A DNA stretch of 64,000 nucleotides, taken from SG8-40 sp963792855. Its GTDB lineage: Bacteria; Pseudomonadota; Gammaproteobacteria; Burkholderiales; Eutrophovitaceae. The notes below the pieces were generated by a model. That model saw nothing but the letters and a program-made list of their open reading frames with translations. It was not told the origin of the DNA and searched no databases. Made by a program: the position numbers and the translations under genes. The stretch lies in the NCBI GenBank assembly GCA_963792855.1, contig CAWBXZ010000018.1:186001-250000 (forward strand). The letters run 5' to 3'. This document shows, piece after piece, positions 54,801 to 63,422 of the stretch (within the stretch, counting starts at the first letter, position 1; every line of letters begins with the position of its first letter).

Positions 54801-55014
54801 CCGGATCGACCTGATACCAGATTCCCTTCAAGTTCCTGGCATCAAGCCATGACGCTACGAGTGTTGTTTTTCCGGCGCCGGGAGGCGCGACGACATAAGT
54901 GGCCGGTCTGTGTTCGCGCGCTTCATCGAGAAGTGCGAACAAACGCTCGCGAGCCACTGCTTTGTGCAAACGTGGCCGAGTTACTTTGGCGAGTTGCGGT
55001 TGCTTTTTCGGCAC
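51802..55014 (-). CDS. large STAND/MalT-like transcriptional regulator with SARP-type C-terminus
   Basis: A 1070-aa signal-transduction ATPase. Residues about 15-330 are an NTPase module (Walker A APPGAGKTT near 45, Walker-B-like LVLDNLQD near 132). Residues about 330-800 are TPR-like helical repeats. The segment about 815-910 is an OmpR-type winged helix (IRIIALGGFEVWRDGRRLTF, YRITDALWPGEDADLAAKNL), followed by a bacterial transcriptional activator domain (about 915-1060). It should sense a ligand, oligomerise with ATP and activate transcription. It is a single gene; its targets may be the nearby small proteins or PPOX gene, but no binding site is evident. Confidence 0.85.
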   Translation of the reverse strand: MPKKQPQLAKVTRPRLHKAVARERLFALLDEAREHRPATYVVAPPGAGKTTLVASWLDARNLKGIWYQVDPGDADLATFIYYLGEAARPFTRKGQRPLPALTPEYLQDVEGFSRRFFRELFSRMPEDATLVLDNLQDVAPEQEFHQVIAQAVEEVPVGMTLIAISRHDPPGAYARLVANASVNYIDWEALKFNLEEASQMAINRTGLSVNAMRKLHDQSDGWAAGLTLLIEGWSSPNVVSGGRRTGTETLFNYFAAQIFDQISRSTQEFLVTTAFLSQVPVSIAVELTGNAAAGKILDDLYRRHLFTHRRVSTEPVYWYHALFREFLLSRALELLEVESVRDVQRRAARLLESRGSFEEAFDLYSAAADWDAAADLAIDSAESMLARGRNQMLRDWIRAFPESLYVEHPRLSYLLGLSLLQTDPRDARRHLEFSVRTFDDQEDPYGKSLAVAAVIDSYFYEWSDFRPVRPWLDMLEQLVHRLQTAGQPDVALKLHASLLVGMLYAAPDHPFLPRAVRTVAESLKSDQDINRMMSIGIILLSYCNLSGDMELGRQVVARCAQLVDRIELTPINALWWHLRLGYHHELSGNYGEARAALDRAIQICEAHGFRGLNGTFLLIASYQLSTAASDGRAEDARMWYERMITMADPGRPMDAWHLDESRAHLESLNGNYRSVAEIGEQALKRTAAAGMTYIEVLTIVNWGIGRAMLGDAVSLKEAMARLRRLTEKTCFSYFECAARLTEARLALEHGRRQHGHSLLADGLKLARAQRFTYPQIVRFASMVPELFAEALRAGIESDYVVDTIRRLRIRPPGRAPENWPWPIRIIALGGFEVWRDGRRLTFPGKAPRKPLALLKVMIAYGGHDVPEYRITDALWPGEDADLAAKNLDVTLARLRKLLGLPQSIMFNEDMFSLNPDLFWTDVWAFENAANEAIGGTQANGTRTTAQNAIDFYRGDFLPADEAAPWVLRKRERLRSTFLRTVQLAGKRLEEEKQWEQAIACYERGIDSDDLAEPFYQGLMRCYRKLDRDAEAMVAYRRLRKLLSVVLGMAPSEPTQALARTLQGDNPPAQP

Positions 55015-55098
55015 GTCCCCTCTAGCCGAGTTAGCCGACGTTTAGCTGATGTGTTGCAGTTGCGGCTATGCGCGAATCATATTCCTTTGGCCCAAAAT

Positions 55099-55122
55099 GA
55101 AAAGCCCGTTCAGGGGGCTTTC
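55099..55122 (-). terminator. rho-independent terminator after the PPOX gene
   Basis: A 7-bp stem (AAAGCCC 55101-55107 with GGGCTTT 55115-55121) is followed on the minus strand by TTTTCATTTT. It separates the PPOX gene from the leftward regulator gene that starts at 55014. Confidence 0.65.
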
Positions 55123-55178
55123 CCGGGTGAACATTCAGTGTCAGATCCCTTGGAAGAAGGTGTGCACCTGGGTTCTGG

Positions 55179-55790
55179 CTACAGATCGGTTTTGTAACGC
55201 GACTGCACCGCGGCGTCGAATTCGCCGATCTTCCCGGATTCCAGACCGCCGCGTTGGGCGATTTCCTTGCCGAACGAAACACTGATCTTTTCGGACCACG
55301 TTTGCTGTTTCCAGAGTTCGGCGCGCAGAAAAGCCTTGGCACAGTGAAAATACACTGCGTCGATGGCGATTCGCGTAACCAGCAGTGCCGGCGAACCGCG
55401 AGCAGATAATTGTTGGCACAAAACAGGATCATCATCGAGCTGCGCGCGGCCCTCGATGCGCAGCGTTTCGCAGGTTCCGGGCACCATCAAGATCAGTCCG
55501 ACTTGCGGATTGGCGAGAATGTTTTCCAGTGAGAACGCCAGTTTGTTGCCCTTGCGTTCCGGGATGACAATTGCCTTGTCGTTCTCGATGTGCACAAACC
55601 CGGGCGCATCACCCTTGGGCGAAACCTGCGGCAGGCCGTCCTTGCCGCAGGTGGCGAGAAACAGCATCGGCGATCGCTCGATGAAAGCGCGCGCCGTCGT
55701 GTTCAGCTGCGAGTGAATTTTCAGGCGAACCAGTTCGTTCGGCGTGCCGATCAGTTCGCGCAGGCGTTGTGTCGTCTGTATCGATGCCAT
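55179..55790 (-). CDS. pyridoxamine-5'-phosphate-oxidase-family FMN-dependent protein
   Basis: A 203-aa flavoprotein of the PPOX group. Features: FIERSPMLFLATCGKDGLPQ (FMN-phosphate strand), SPKGDAPGFVHIENDKAIVI, and NKLAFSLENILANPQVGLIL with the conserved NP. The C-terminal tail SGKIGEFDAAVQSRYKTDL recurs as a decayed copy at 50700-50855. These proteins reduce or oxidise small cofactor-like substrates; the subgroup resembles MSMEG_1061-type proteins. A clear terminator follows. It could be regulated by the adjacent STAND regulator, but that is speculation. Confidence 0.85.
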   Translation of the reverse strand: MASIQTTQRLRELIGTPNELVRLKIHSQLNTTARAFIERSPMLFLATCGKDGLPQVSPKGDAPGFVHIENDKAIVIPERKGNKLAFSLENILANPQVGLILMVPGTCETLRIEGRAQLDDDPVLCQQLSARGSPALLVTRIAIDAVYFHCAKAFLRAELWKQQTWSEKISVSFGKEIAQRGGLESGKIGEFDAAVQSRYKTDL

Positions 55791-55845
55791 GTGTTGTGCC
55801 TGCGTTCGGGCGCCGGGAAAGCAGACCTCCCCGCCGCACGTTGGG

Positions 55846-57369
55846 CTACTTCATGGTCGGCATGACAAACTCGGCGCCCTTGCGAATGCCGGTTGGCCAG
55901 CGGCTGGTGACCGTCTTGAGGTGGGTGTAGAAACGAACACCCTCTGGACCATAAGCATAGTGATCACCGAACAGCGAGCGCTTCCAGCCGCCAAAGCTGT
56001 GGAATGCCATCGGCACCGGAATCGGTACGTTGATGCCAACCATGCCGATCTGAATCCGGGTGGAAAACTCACGGGCGGCATCGCCGTCGCGAGTGAATAG
56101 TGACACGCCATTGCCAAATTCATGCGCGTTGATCAGGTTAACCGCCGTTTCGAAATCCGGTACGCGCACGATGGACAGCACCGGGCCGAAGATCTCTTCC
56201 TTGTAGATCGTCATCCCGGGTGTGACGTTATCGAACAGGCACCCGCCTATGAAGAAGCCTTTTTCGTGGCCTTTGACTTTCAGTCCGCGGCCGTCGACGA
56301 TGAGATTCGCGCCTTCTTTCACGCCAATGTCGACATAACCGGTGACCTTGTCGAGATGTTGCCTCGTGACCAGCGGACCCATGTCGGGATCCTTGGTGCC
56401 GTTATCGATCTTGAGAGACCTTGCGCGTTCCGCAAGTTTTTCGACGAGTTGATCGGCGATATCGCCAACAGCAACGCCGACTGAAATCGCCATGCAGCGC
56501 TCGCCCGCCGAGCCGTAGGCGGCACCGATCAGTGCGTCGACTGCCTGATCGAGATCGGCGTCGGGCATGACGACCAGATGGTTCTTGGCGCCGCCGAGTG
56601 CCTGCACACGCTTGCCGGCTGCGGTGCCGGTCCGATAGACGTACTCGGCAATGGGCGTCGAACCAACGAAACTGATGGCAGCGACCCGGGTGTCGTTGAG
56701 CAGGGTGTCTACCGCGACCTTGTCGCCCTGCACGACGTTAAACACGCCGTCGGGCAAGCCCGCTTCCTTGAACAGGTTGGCGATAAAGATGCTGGCCGAA
56801 GGGTCGCGTTCGGAGGGCTTGAGTACGAAGGTATTGCCGCAGGCGATAGACACCGGGAACATCCACATCGGCACCATCACCGGGAAGTTGAACGGCGTAA
56901 TGCCGGCGCACACGCCCAGCGGTTGCCGCACGGAGTAGCTGTCGATGCCGGTGCCAATTTGTTCCGTGTACTCGCCCTTGAGTAACTGCGGTATGCCACA
57001 GGCAAATTCGACAACTTCAAGGCCGCGAATCGCTTCACCCCTGGCGTCGGACAGGACCTTGCCGTGCTCGCTGGTAATGATGGCAGCGAGTTTGTCCATG
57101 TCGCGCTCGAGCAATTCCTTGAACTTGAACATCACGCGCGCACGTTTCAGCGGCGGAGTGGCTGCCCAGGCCGGGAACGCTTTGTGTGCGGAATCGATTG
57201 CAGACCGGACTTCCGCTTCCGTCGCGTACGAGACACGCCCGGCGACCTCGCCCAGTGCCGGGTTATACACGTCGCCGTAGCGGCCGCTGGTGCCGGTTAC
57301 TTCCTTGCCGTTGACGAAATGGGTGATTTCGCGGGGCAGGACGGTTTCCTTTGATGCGGGCTTGTTCAT
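55846..57369 (-). CDS. mmsA: CoA-acylating methylmalonate/malonate-semialdehyde dehydrogenase
   Basis: A 507-aa aldehyde dehydrogenase of the MmsA group: ITPFNFPVMVPMWMFPVSIA, ERDPSASIFIANLFKEAGLP, the catalytic cysteine in GSAGERCMAIS and GANLIVDGRGLKVKGHEKGFF. It converts methylmalonate semialdehyde to propionyl-CoA, or malonate semialdehyde to acetyl-CoA. It lies before an M81 peptidase and an omega-amino acid aminotransferase in the same direction, so the beta-alanine to malonate-semialdehyde to acetyl-CoA branch is a better fit here than valine catabolism. Confidence 0.9.
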   Translation of the reverse strand: MNKPASKETVLPREITHFVNGKEVTGTSGRYGDVYNPALGEVAGRVSYATEAEVRSAIDSAHKAFPAWAATPPLKRARVMFKFKELLERDMDKLAAIITSEHGKVLSDARGEAIRGLEVVEFACGIPQLLKGEYTEQIGTGIDSYSVRQPLGVCAGITPFNFPVMVPMWMFPVSIACGNTFVLKPSERDPSASIFIANLFKEAGLPDGVFNVVQGDKVAVDTLLNDTRVAAISFVGSTPIAEYVYRTGTAAGKRVQALGGAKNHLVVMPDADLDQAVDALIGAAYGSAGERCMAISVGVAVGDIADQLVEKLAERARSLKIDNGTKDPDMGPLVTRQHLDKVTGYVDIGVKEGANLIVDGRGLKVKGHEKGFFIGGCLFDNVTPGMTIYKEEIFGPVLSIVRVPDFETAVNLINAHEFGNGVSLFTRDGDAAREFSTRIQIGMVGINVPIPVPMAFHSFGGWKRSLFGDHYAYGPEGVRFYTHLKTVTSRWPTGIRKGAEFVMPTMK

Positions 57370-57443
57370 GTTGTCCTCTTGAATGGTGCGGTTTTGATCT
57401 TCACGTGATGCGCGGCTCGGCCTGGTCCGCGACAGGTTATCCG

Positions 57444-58946
57444 TTACGGCGTTCGTGCAGCGGTTTTCGCCATGTCGAACTGCTGGTCCAGAGGGTAGAT
57501 CGGGCGGCGCAGGTGTTCATAGTTGAACATGCGCCAGTCCGAAGAGCCAACGCCCACGCCGTCGCAGTAGACCATGCCTTTGGCGATCGGAATGAACACC
57601 GGGCGAAAATACATGCGCGATTTCAGCAGCAGGTATTTCTTCCGTGTCGGGTCGATGCCAACGCTGGTAAATACGCCCCGATCCCAGGGCTCCTGGAGAC
57701 GTTCGGTAATGACGATCTCGGCAGCCCCGGTGTCGAAAACCACCGTGCGTCCCATCATGGCGCGTACTCCGGTGAACTGCGGGCCGGTGATGGTGTATTC
57801 ACCGTCGGTAATGGCACGCACCACTCCGGTGAGTTCGAGTGGCTCGCCTTTACGGTTGATCGCGGGCATGTCCATTTTGCCCCCGACCGGCAAAGTCACC
57901 GTTGCGCCGACGCCGGCGCGGATCAGTTGATCGACGGCTTCGGGATCGCGGATCGGTCCGACCGCGATATCGCTCAAGCCTTGACGCAATGCCTCTTTGA
58001 GTACGTGCATCGTGTCCTGGGTGGCGCCCGTGGCGCAATTATCAGGGTGATCCAGCAGCAGAATCGGCCCCTCCTTCATTTCTTTTGCTTCGGCGATGGC
58101 TTGCTCTAGTGGTTCGTCGTGCCAGATGAAATCCTCTTTTCGCGACCAGGCAACGGCAAGAATCCGGTCGCGTGCCACTTCGGCGCCGGCACGATCGCCG
58201 TCGGTAACGATGACTGTGCTCATGCCGGCCTGCGGGATATCTGCCATCGGAAAACCACCGAAGGCGGAAGCGGCGAGCGCGCCCTCGCGCTCGGCCCGCA
58301 GTGCGGCGTCGGCGTAGTCTTTCATCGCGCCTTCGGCAGTGTTCATCTTGAGTGTCTGCGCCAGTATCGGCACATTGCCCCACACCATCACCGGTTTGAT
58401 TTCGCCCTTGATTGTGCGCAGCAGGATGCTGCCGGCCAGTTCACCGGTTTCATACATGTCGATGTGCGGATAGGTCTTGTAGCCGACGATGACGTTGCAA
58501 TTGGAAACCATTGCTTCGGTGACATTGGCGTGCAGGTCGAGTGAAACGGCGATGGGCGTATCCGGAGCGACTGCCCGGACTTTCTCGAGTAGCGTGCCCT
58601 CGCCATCCATCGTCCGGTCTCTTACGACCATTGCGCCGTGCAGGTCGAGAAAGATTGCGTCGCAGCCTTTCGCGGCCTCGGCGCAAATGAGATCACAAAA
58701 ACGGTCGTAGGCAGCGCCATCGACCGGCCCGCTCGGATAGGCGAATCCGGCGACCGGGGTGACAATTTCCGCCTTCTCTTTTTCGGCAAGGTCTATGAAA
58801 GCACCGATCGGTGTGCGTGTGCCTTTCATCGCACGGTAGGCATCGTCGCCGAGATAGGCGCCGTTGGGGCCGAATGATTCCCATGGTGTCGGAACCGGCG
58901 AGAAGGTGTTGGTCTCGTGTTCCATCTGGGCGATGAGGATTTTCAT
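57444..58946 (-). CDS. M81-family metallopeptidase (MlrC-like)
   Basis: A 500-aa protein; ATG 58946 follows AGGA. It shows the M81 N-terminal pattern MKILIAQMEHETNTFSPVPT, IFLDLHGAMV (metal His/Asp), VSLDLHANVTEAM and VGYKTYPHIDMYETG, with the C-terminal MlrC domain VFIPIAKGMVYCDGVG. Relatives degrade linearised microcystin, but most environmental members have unknown peptide or amide substrates. It sits between MmsA and an aminotransferase on one strand, so it may release an amino acid that they process. Confidence 0.85.
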   Translation of the reverse strand: MKILIAQMEHETNTFSPVPTPWESFGPNGAYLGDDAYRAMKGTRTPIGAFIDLAEKEKAEIVTPVAGFAYPSGPVDGAAYDRFCDLICAEAAKGCDAIFLDLHGAMVVRDRTMDGEGTLLEKVRAVAPDTPIAVSLDLHANVTEAMVSNCNVIVGYKTYPHIDMYETGELAGSILLRTIKGEIKPVMVWGNVPILAQTLKMNTAEGAMKDYADAALRAEREGALAASAFGGFPMADIPQAGMSTVIVTDGDRAGAEVARDRILAVAWSRKEDFIWHDEPLEQAIAEAKEMKEGPILLLDHPDNCATGATQDTMHVLKEALRQGLSDIAVGPIRDPEAVDQLIRAGVGATVTLPVGGKMDMPAINRKGEPLELTGVVRAITDGEYTITGPQFTGVRAMMGRTVVFDTGAAEIVITERLQEPWDRGVFTSVGIDPTRKKYLLLKSRMYFRPVFIPIAKGMVYCDGVGVGSSDWRMFNYEHLRRPIYPLDQQFDMAKTAARTP

Positions 58947-58978
58947 GATTGATTCATCCTGATCGAAGACTGCCTCGC

Positions 58979-59108
58979 CACAAAGACACGAAGGCACAAA
59001 GAGTCACAAGAGAATCGATACGCAGTCATCGGATGCTTTCAAGGTAATGTCAAGCCGCTGTATCCGGAAATACCAAACGATCTCTTCGCGAAACTTCGTG
59101 CCTTTGCG
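58979..59108. repeat. small inverted-repeat element in the MlrC upstream region
   Basis: CACAAAGACACGAAG (58979-58993) matches the reverse complement of 59094-59108 at 13 of 15 positions. The ends flank about 100 bp of non-coding DNA, so the whole is about 130 bp. The motif CACAAAGACACGAAGGCACAAAG is, from memory, a common intergenic repeat of environmental bacteria, often in inverted pairs. MITE-like or regulatory; no gene inside. Confidence 0.45.
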
Positions 59109-59145
59109 CTGTTGGTTCAAATCGGCTTCGCATGCCTGTCTGTGA

Positions 59146-60492
59146 CTAATTCAATTGCTTGAGCACGTCGCCCAACGTCCCGACGATCTGGTCGACATGT
59201 TCCCTGGTCGCAATCAGCGGCGGTGTCAGTGCGATGGTGTCACCGGCGGAACGCACCAGCACGCCTTTCTCGTAACACTTGAGAAAGGTTTCGTAGGCGC
59301 GTTTGCCGGGGTGGCCTGCAGCCGGTGAAAGCTCGACACCGCACATCAGCCCAAGGTTACGAATGTCGATGACATGCGGCAGGCCCTTGAGCGAATGCAC
59401 GGCCTGCTCGAAGTAAGGTGCCAGTTCCTTGCTGCGCTCGAACAGACCTTCCTGTTCATAGACGTCCATGGTGGCGACCGCCGCGGCCGTCGCCAGAGGA
59501 TGACCGGAGTAGGTGTAGCCATGAAAGAATTCGATCTGTTCTTTCGGTCCGTGCATGAAGGCCTCGTAGATTTCCTTCTTCAGCAAAACGCCGCCGAGAG
59601 GCACAGCGCCATTGGAAACACCTTTGGCGAATGTGATCATGTCGGGAACGACGTCGAAGGTATGCGACGCAAAGGCGGATCCGGTACGGCCGAAACCGGT
59701 GATCACCTCATCGAATATCAGCAAAAGACCGTATTTGTCGCACAGTTCGCGAAGCCGTTGCAGATAACCCCTGGGAGGCACAAGAACCCCGGTCGAGCCG
59801 GCAACGGGTTCGACGATGACGGCGGCGATGTTCGACGCGTCGTGCAATGCGACGATGCGTTCCAGGTCGTCGGCAAGATGGCCGCCCCACGCAGGCTGGC
59901 CTTTACTGAACGCGTTTTTCTCTAGATTGTGGGTATGCGGCAAGTGATCGACGCCGGGGAGCATGGCGGCGCTGAATGCCTTGCGGTTGGGGGTCATGCC
60001 GCCCACAGAAATGCCACCGAAACCGACACCATGGTAACCGCGCTCGCGGCCGATGAGCCGATGGCGCGGTTTGCCGATTACGTGATGGTAGGCGAGCGCA
60101 ATCTTCAGTGCCGTATCGACGGCTTCCGACCCTGAATTCGTAAAAAACACATGATCCAGACCCTTCGGTGCCAGTCGGGTCACCATTTCCGCCGCCTGGA
60201 AGACCGTCGGATGCGACATGTTGAAAGCGGTGGTGTAATCCATTGTCGCCGCCTGTTTCTGGATGGCGTTGACGATGGGCTGGCGGCAATGCCCCGCATT
60301 GACACACCACAGGCCGGCAACGCCGTCGAGCAGGCTGCGGCCGTCGCTGGTGGTGTAGTGCATGTCTTTTGCGGCCGCGATCAGGCGCGGTGCCGCCTTG
60401 AACTGGCGATTGGGCGTGAACGGCAGCCATAACGGCTCCATTTTCAGCGACTGGTTGAGTTCCTGAACAGCAAGATTGTCACGGATATTCAT
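59146..60492 (-). CDS. class III aminotransferase, omega-amino acid:pyruvate type
   Basis: A 448-aa PLP enzyme. Signatures: FFTNSGSEAVDTALKIALAY, RERGYHGVGFGGISVGGM, VIVEPVAGSTGVLVPP, LLIFDEVITGFGRTG and the Schiff-base Lys in MITFAKGVSNGAVPLGG. The form resembles beta-alanine/omega-amino acid:pyruvate transaminases of pseudomonads. It would move an amino group from beta-alanine or a similar amine to pyruvate, giving malonate semialdehyde for the MmsA two genes away. It diverges from the acyl-CoA dehydrogenases. Confidence 0.88.
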   Translation of the reverse strand: MNIRDNLAVQELNQSLKMEPLWLPFTPNRQFKAAPRLIAAAKDMHYTTSDGRSLLDGVAGLWCVNAGHCRQPIVNAIQKQAATMDYTTAFNMSHPTVFQAAEMVTRLAPKGLDHVFFTNSGSEAVDTALKIALAYHHVIGKPRHRLIGRERGYHGVGFGGISVGGMTPNRKAFSAAMLPGVDHLPHTHNLEKNAFSKGQPAWGGHLADDLERIVALHDASNIAAVIVEPVAGSTGVLVPPRGYLQRLRELCDKYGLLLIFDEVITGFGRTGSAFASHTFDVVPDMITFAKGVSNGAVPLGGVLLKKEIYEAFMHGPKEQIEFFHGYTYSGHPLATAAAVATMDVYEQEGLFERSKELAPYFEQAVHSLKGLPHVIDIRNLGLMCGVELSPAAGHPGKRAYETFLKCYEKGVLVRSAGDTIALTPPLIATREHVDQIVGTLGDVLKQLN

Positions 60493-60712
60493 GTTTACAC
60501 CCCCATTTGGCGCGGGCAGGCGCCTGAATCAGGTTGATATCGGCCTGTGCCGGAGAATCCGGCGTCGGGAACCATTACAGGTGCGGCCGAAGATCACTGG
60601 TAACGTCCCATTATAGTAGCGGGCCGCCCGGGGCACCACTGCGGTTGCCTGCGCGTTGGCCATCCCTTATGCTCGCGCATTCCCCTCTGCTGCTTTTGCG
60701 AACGACCCGCCT

Positions 60713-61909
60713 ATGGACCTCAAATTCACTCCCGAAGAGCTCGCTTTTCGTGACGAAGTGCGCAGTTTTGTCGACGAAAAGCTTCCCGGCGACGTCGCGC
60801 GAAAGGTGCTCGAGCACAAGCGCCTCGGGAAAGACGACGTTTATCGCTGGCATCGCGCCTTGTACGATAAAGGCTGGATCGCGCCCAACTGGCCCGAAGC
60901 ATATGGCGGCGCCGCATGGAACGCTATCCAGAACCATATTTTCGACGAGGAATCTGCCGCGCGCGGCGCACCACGATTGTCACCGTTCGGATTGAGCATG
61001 ATCGGACCGGTGCTGATTGCCTTCGCCAGCGACGCGCAGAAGCAGGCCTGGCTTCCGGGCATCCTGTCCGGAGACACGTGGTGGTGCCAGGGATATTCGG
61101 AGCCGGGCTCCGGCTCCGACCTCGCCTCACTCAAGACGCGCGCCGAGCGCAAGGGCGATGTGTACGTCGTCAACGGGCAAAAGACGTGGACCACCCACGC
61201 ACACTGGGCAGATATGATTTTTTGCCTCGCGCGGACCGAAAGCACCGGCAAGAAGCAGGAAGGCATATCCATGCTGCTCATCGACATGCAATCTCCGGGT
61301 ATCGAGGTGCGGCCGATCATCACGCTTGATGGCGAGCACGAGGTCAATGAAGTCTGGTTCGAGAACGTCGAGGTGCCGGTCGCGAATCTGGTCGGCGACG
61401 AAGGCCGTGGCTGGAGTATCGCCAAGTTCCTGCTTTCGCACGAGCGCACCGGCATCGCCGGCGTGGGTGTGTCCAAGCGCGAACTCGCTTACCTCAAGCA
61501 TCTGGCGACGCAGGAAACGGTCAATGGCAAGCCGCTGATGGAGGATCCGTTGTTTCGCGACCGCATTGCAGAGCTTGAAATCGATCTGATTGCGCTGGAA
61601 ATGACCGTGTTGCGCGTGGCGTCGGCGGAGAGCGAAGGCAAGGCGCCAGGCCCCGAAGCGTCTATCCTCAAGATCCGGGGAACCGAAATCCAGCAAAGAC
61701 TTACGGAGTTGCAGATGGAGGCAGTGGGCCCGGGTGCGTTGCCATTCCTGCCGATGGCCTGGGGGGATAACTGGATCGGTCAGACTCCCGGTCCGGCATA
61801 CGCGGCGCCGTTGGCAGCCCGATATTTCAACATGCGAAAGACGACCATCTACGGTGGCACCAACGAGATACAGCGCAACATCATCTCTCAAAAAGTGCTG
61901 GGTCTTTAG
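60713..61909 (+). CDS. acyl-CoA dehydrogenase family protein (first of a pair)
   Basis: A 398-aa FAD enzyme. I chose ATG 60713 (MDLKFTPEELAFRDEVRSF); an upstream in-frame ATG at 60656 adds residues without similarity, and neither site has a strong Shine-Dalgarno. FAD/substrate motifs: WWCQGYSEPGSGSDLASLKT and the C-terminal IYGGTNEIQRNIISQKVLGL. It oxidises an acyl-CoA to the enoyl form. It lies 62 bp before a second, more divergent acyl-CoA dehydrogenase, an arrangement of heteromeric enzymes acting on bulky or branched acyl-CoAs (for example steroid side chains). Confidence 0.9.
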   Translation: MDLKFTPEELAFRDEVRSFVDEKLPGDVARKVLEHKRLGKDDVYRWHRALYDKGWIAPNWPEAYGGAAWNAIQNHIFDEESAARGAPRLSPFGLSMIGPVLIAFASDAQKQAWLPGILSGDTWWCQGYSEPGSGSDLASLKTRAERKGDVYVVNGQKTWTTHAHWADMIFCLARTESTGKKQEGISMLLIDMQSPGIEVRPIITLDGEHEVNEVWFENVEVPVANLVGDEGRGWSIAKFLLSHERTGIAGVGVSKRELAYLKHLATQETVNGKPLMEDPLFRDRIAELEIDLIALEMTVLRVASAESEGKAPGPEASILKIRGTEIQQRLTELQMEAVGPGALPFLPMAWGDNWIGQTPGPAYAAPLAARYFNMRKTTIYGGTNEIQRNIISQKVLGL

Positions 61910-61971
61910 TTCGATGCGCGGCGAGCCCGGCGCAGTTACGTTTACCCGCGGCGTCGCGGGGTGAGGAAGCC

Positions 61972-63159
61972 ATGGATTTTTCCCTGAGTGAAGAACAGCA
62001 GATGCTCCAGGATTCGGTGGAGCGCTTTCTTGAAAAAAACTATTCGCATGAACTGCGTCGCGACATGGTGGCGAACCGCCAGGCAATGTCAGAGGACGTC
62101 TGGCGGGGCTTCGCATCGCTGGGTTTGCTCGGTGTGCCGTTTCCCGACGAGTATGGCGGGTTTGGCGGCGGCGGCGTCGAGACCATGCTGGTCATGCAGG
62201 CCCTGGGCCGGCACCTTGTGCTGGAACCGTATTTGTCGACAGTGGTGCTGGCGGGTGGACTGGTCGATCTGGGTGCGGCCGACTGGCAGAAGAAAATTCT
62301 GCTGCAAGGCATCGTCGACGGGTCGATGCTGCTGGCGTTCGCACATGCCGAACACGAGGCGCGTTACGACACGGGATACGTTGCCACCCGGGCCAATGCC
62401 GACGGTAATAACTGGGTCATCGAAGGCAAGAAGACGCTGGTTCTGCAAGGCCCGGTTGCCGAGAAACTGATCGTTTCCGCGCGCACCACAGGCGAGCCGG
62501 GCGACCGCGATGGGGTGACGCTGTTCATTGTCGAATGCGAGGACGAGCATCTCGGCGGTCAGGAGTACCCCTTATTCGACGGTACGCGGGCGCTGGATGT
62601 GCAGTTTAACGGCGTGCGCGTTGGGCCCGAGTCCGTTATCGGAACGCTCAACGGTGCCATGCCGTTAATCGAAGCGGCCGCTGACCGGGCGATGGCTGCC
62701 TTGTGTGCCGAGGCGGTTGGTGCCATGGAGGCGCTGCATGCAATGACGCTTGAGTATCTGAAGACGCGACAGCAGTTCGGTGTGGCGATCGGACGTTTCC
62801 AGGCGTTGCAGCATCGGGCGGTGGACATGCTGATCAATCTTGAGGAGGCGCGTTCAATGGCGACGCTCGCCGCCGGCAAGGTCGATTCGAACGATGTGTT
62901 CGAGCGCCGGCGGGCTGTGAGCGCGGCAAAGGCCCTGATCGGCCGCGCCGGGCGTTACGTCAGTCAGCAGGCGATTCAGCTGCACGGCGGCATGGGCATG
63001 ACCGACGAGTTGCCGGTCGGTGCCTACGTCAAGCGCCTTGCGGCGATTGATGTTCTCTTCGGGGACTCGGCTTACCAGCGAGCGCAGTTCGCAAAGTTGC
63101 GTGAAGACGCCGTACCGGCGGGTTTCGCGCAACCGCGCAAAGCGTGGAAGCAGATCTAG
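61972..63159 (+). CDS. acyl-CoA dehydrogenase family protein (second of a pair)
   Basis: A 395-aa protein from ATG 61972 behind GTGAGGAAG. The N-terminal MDFSLSEEQQMLQDSVERFL and the middle FGGGGVETMLVMQALGRHLV place it in the family, but the FAD-binding and substrate segments are weaker than in its neighbour. The C-terminal QLHGGMGMTDELPVGAYVKR is intact. Together with the preceding gene it may make an alpha2beta2 enzyme. A 3-hydroxyacyl-CoA dehydrogenase follows, completing a beta-oxidation segment. Confidence 0.88.
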   Translation: MDFSLSEEQQMLQDSVERFLEKNYSHELRRDMVANRQAMSEDVWRGFASLGLLGVPFPDEYGGFGGGGVETMLVMQALGRHLVLEPYLSTVVLAGGLVDLGAADWQKKILLQGIVDGSMLLAFAHAEHEARYDTGYVATRANADGNNWVIEGKKTLVLQGPVAEKLIVSARTTGEPGDRDGVTLFIVECEDEHLGGQEYPLFDGTRALDVQFNGVRVGPESVIGTLNGAMPLIEAAADRAMAALCAEAVGAMEALHAMTLEYLKTRQQFGVAIGRFQALQHRAVDMLINLEEARSMATLAAGKVDSNDVFERRRAVSAAKALIGRAGRYVSQQAIQLHGGMGMTDELPVGAYVKRLAAIDVLFGDSAYQRAQFAKLREDAVPAGFAQPRKAWKQI

Positions 63160-63422
63160 GGGAAACCTCGAAACGGCTTGCCGCCGGGTGCGACGCGAGC
63201 GAGGTCAAACGGCAGCTCACAAGCACACGGCGCCGTCCGGGCCGGCACGCAACGGGCATGGTGACCGGATTCGGCAAGCCGATACGATTCAGGCTGAAAT
63301 GCGGGCAGTGTCTGTGGCGGTCCCTGCGGCTGTCGGGGTACCGATTGTTCGAGCGGCGTCTTGTTTCGTTGATGCGGTTGTAACGATGGAATGGTGTGGC
63401 ATTTTTTTTCGGAGCGGTGGGA

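Noticed and set aside
55846..57369. Valine catabolic operon (mmsAB)
   Set aside because: No mmsB or branched-chain acyl-CoA genes adjoin; the omega-aminotransferase points to beta-alanine-type degradation instead.
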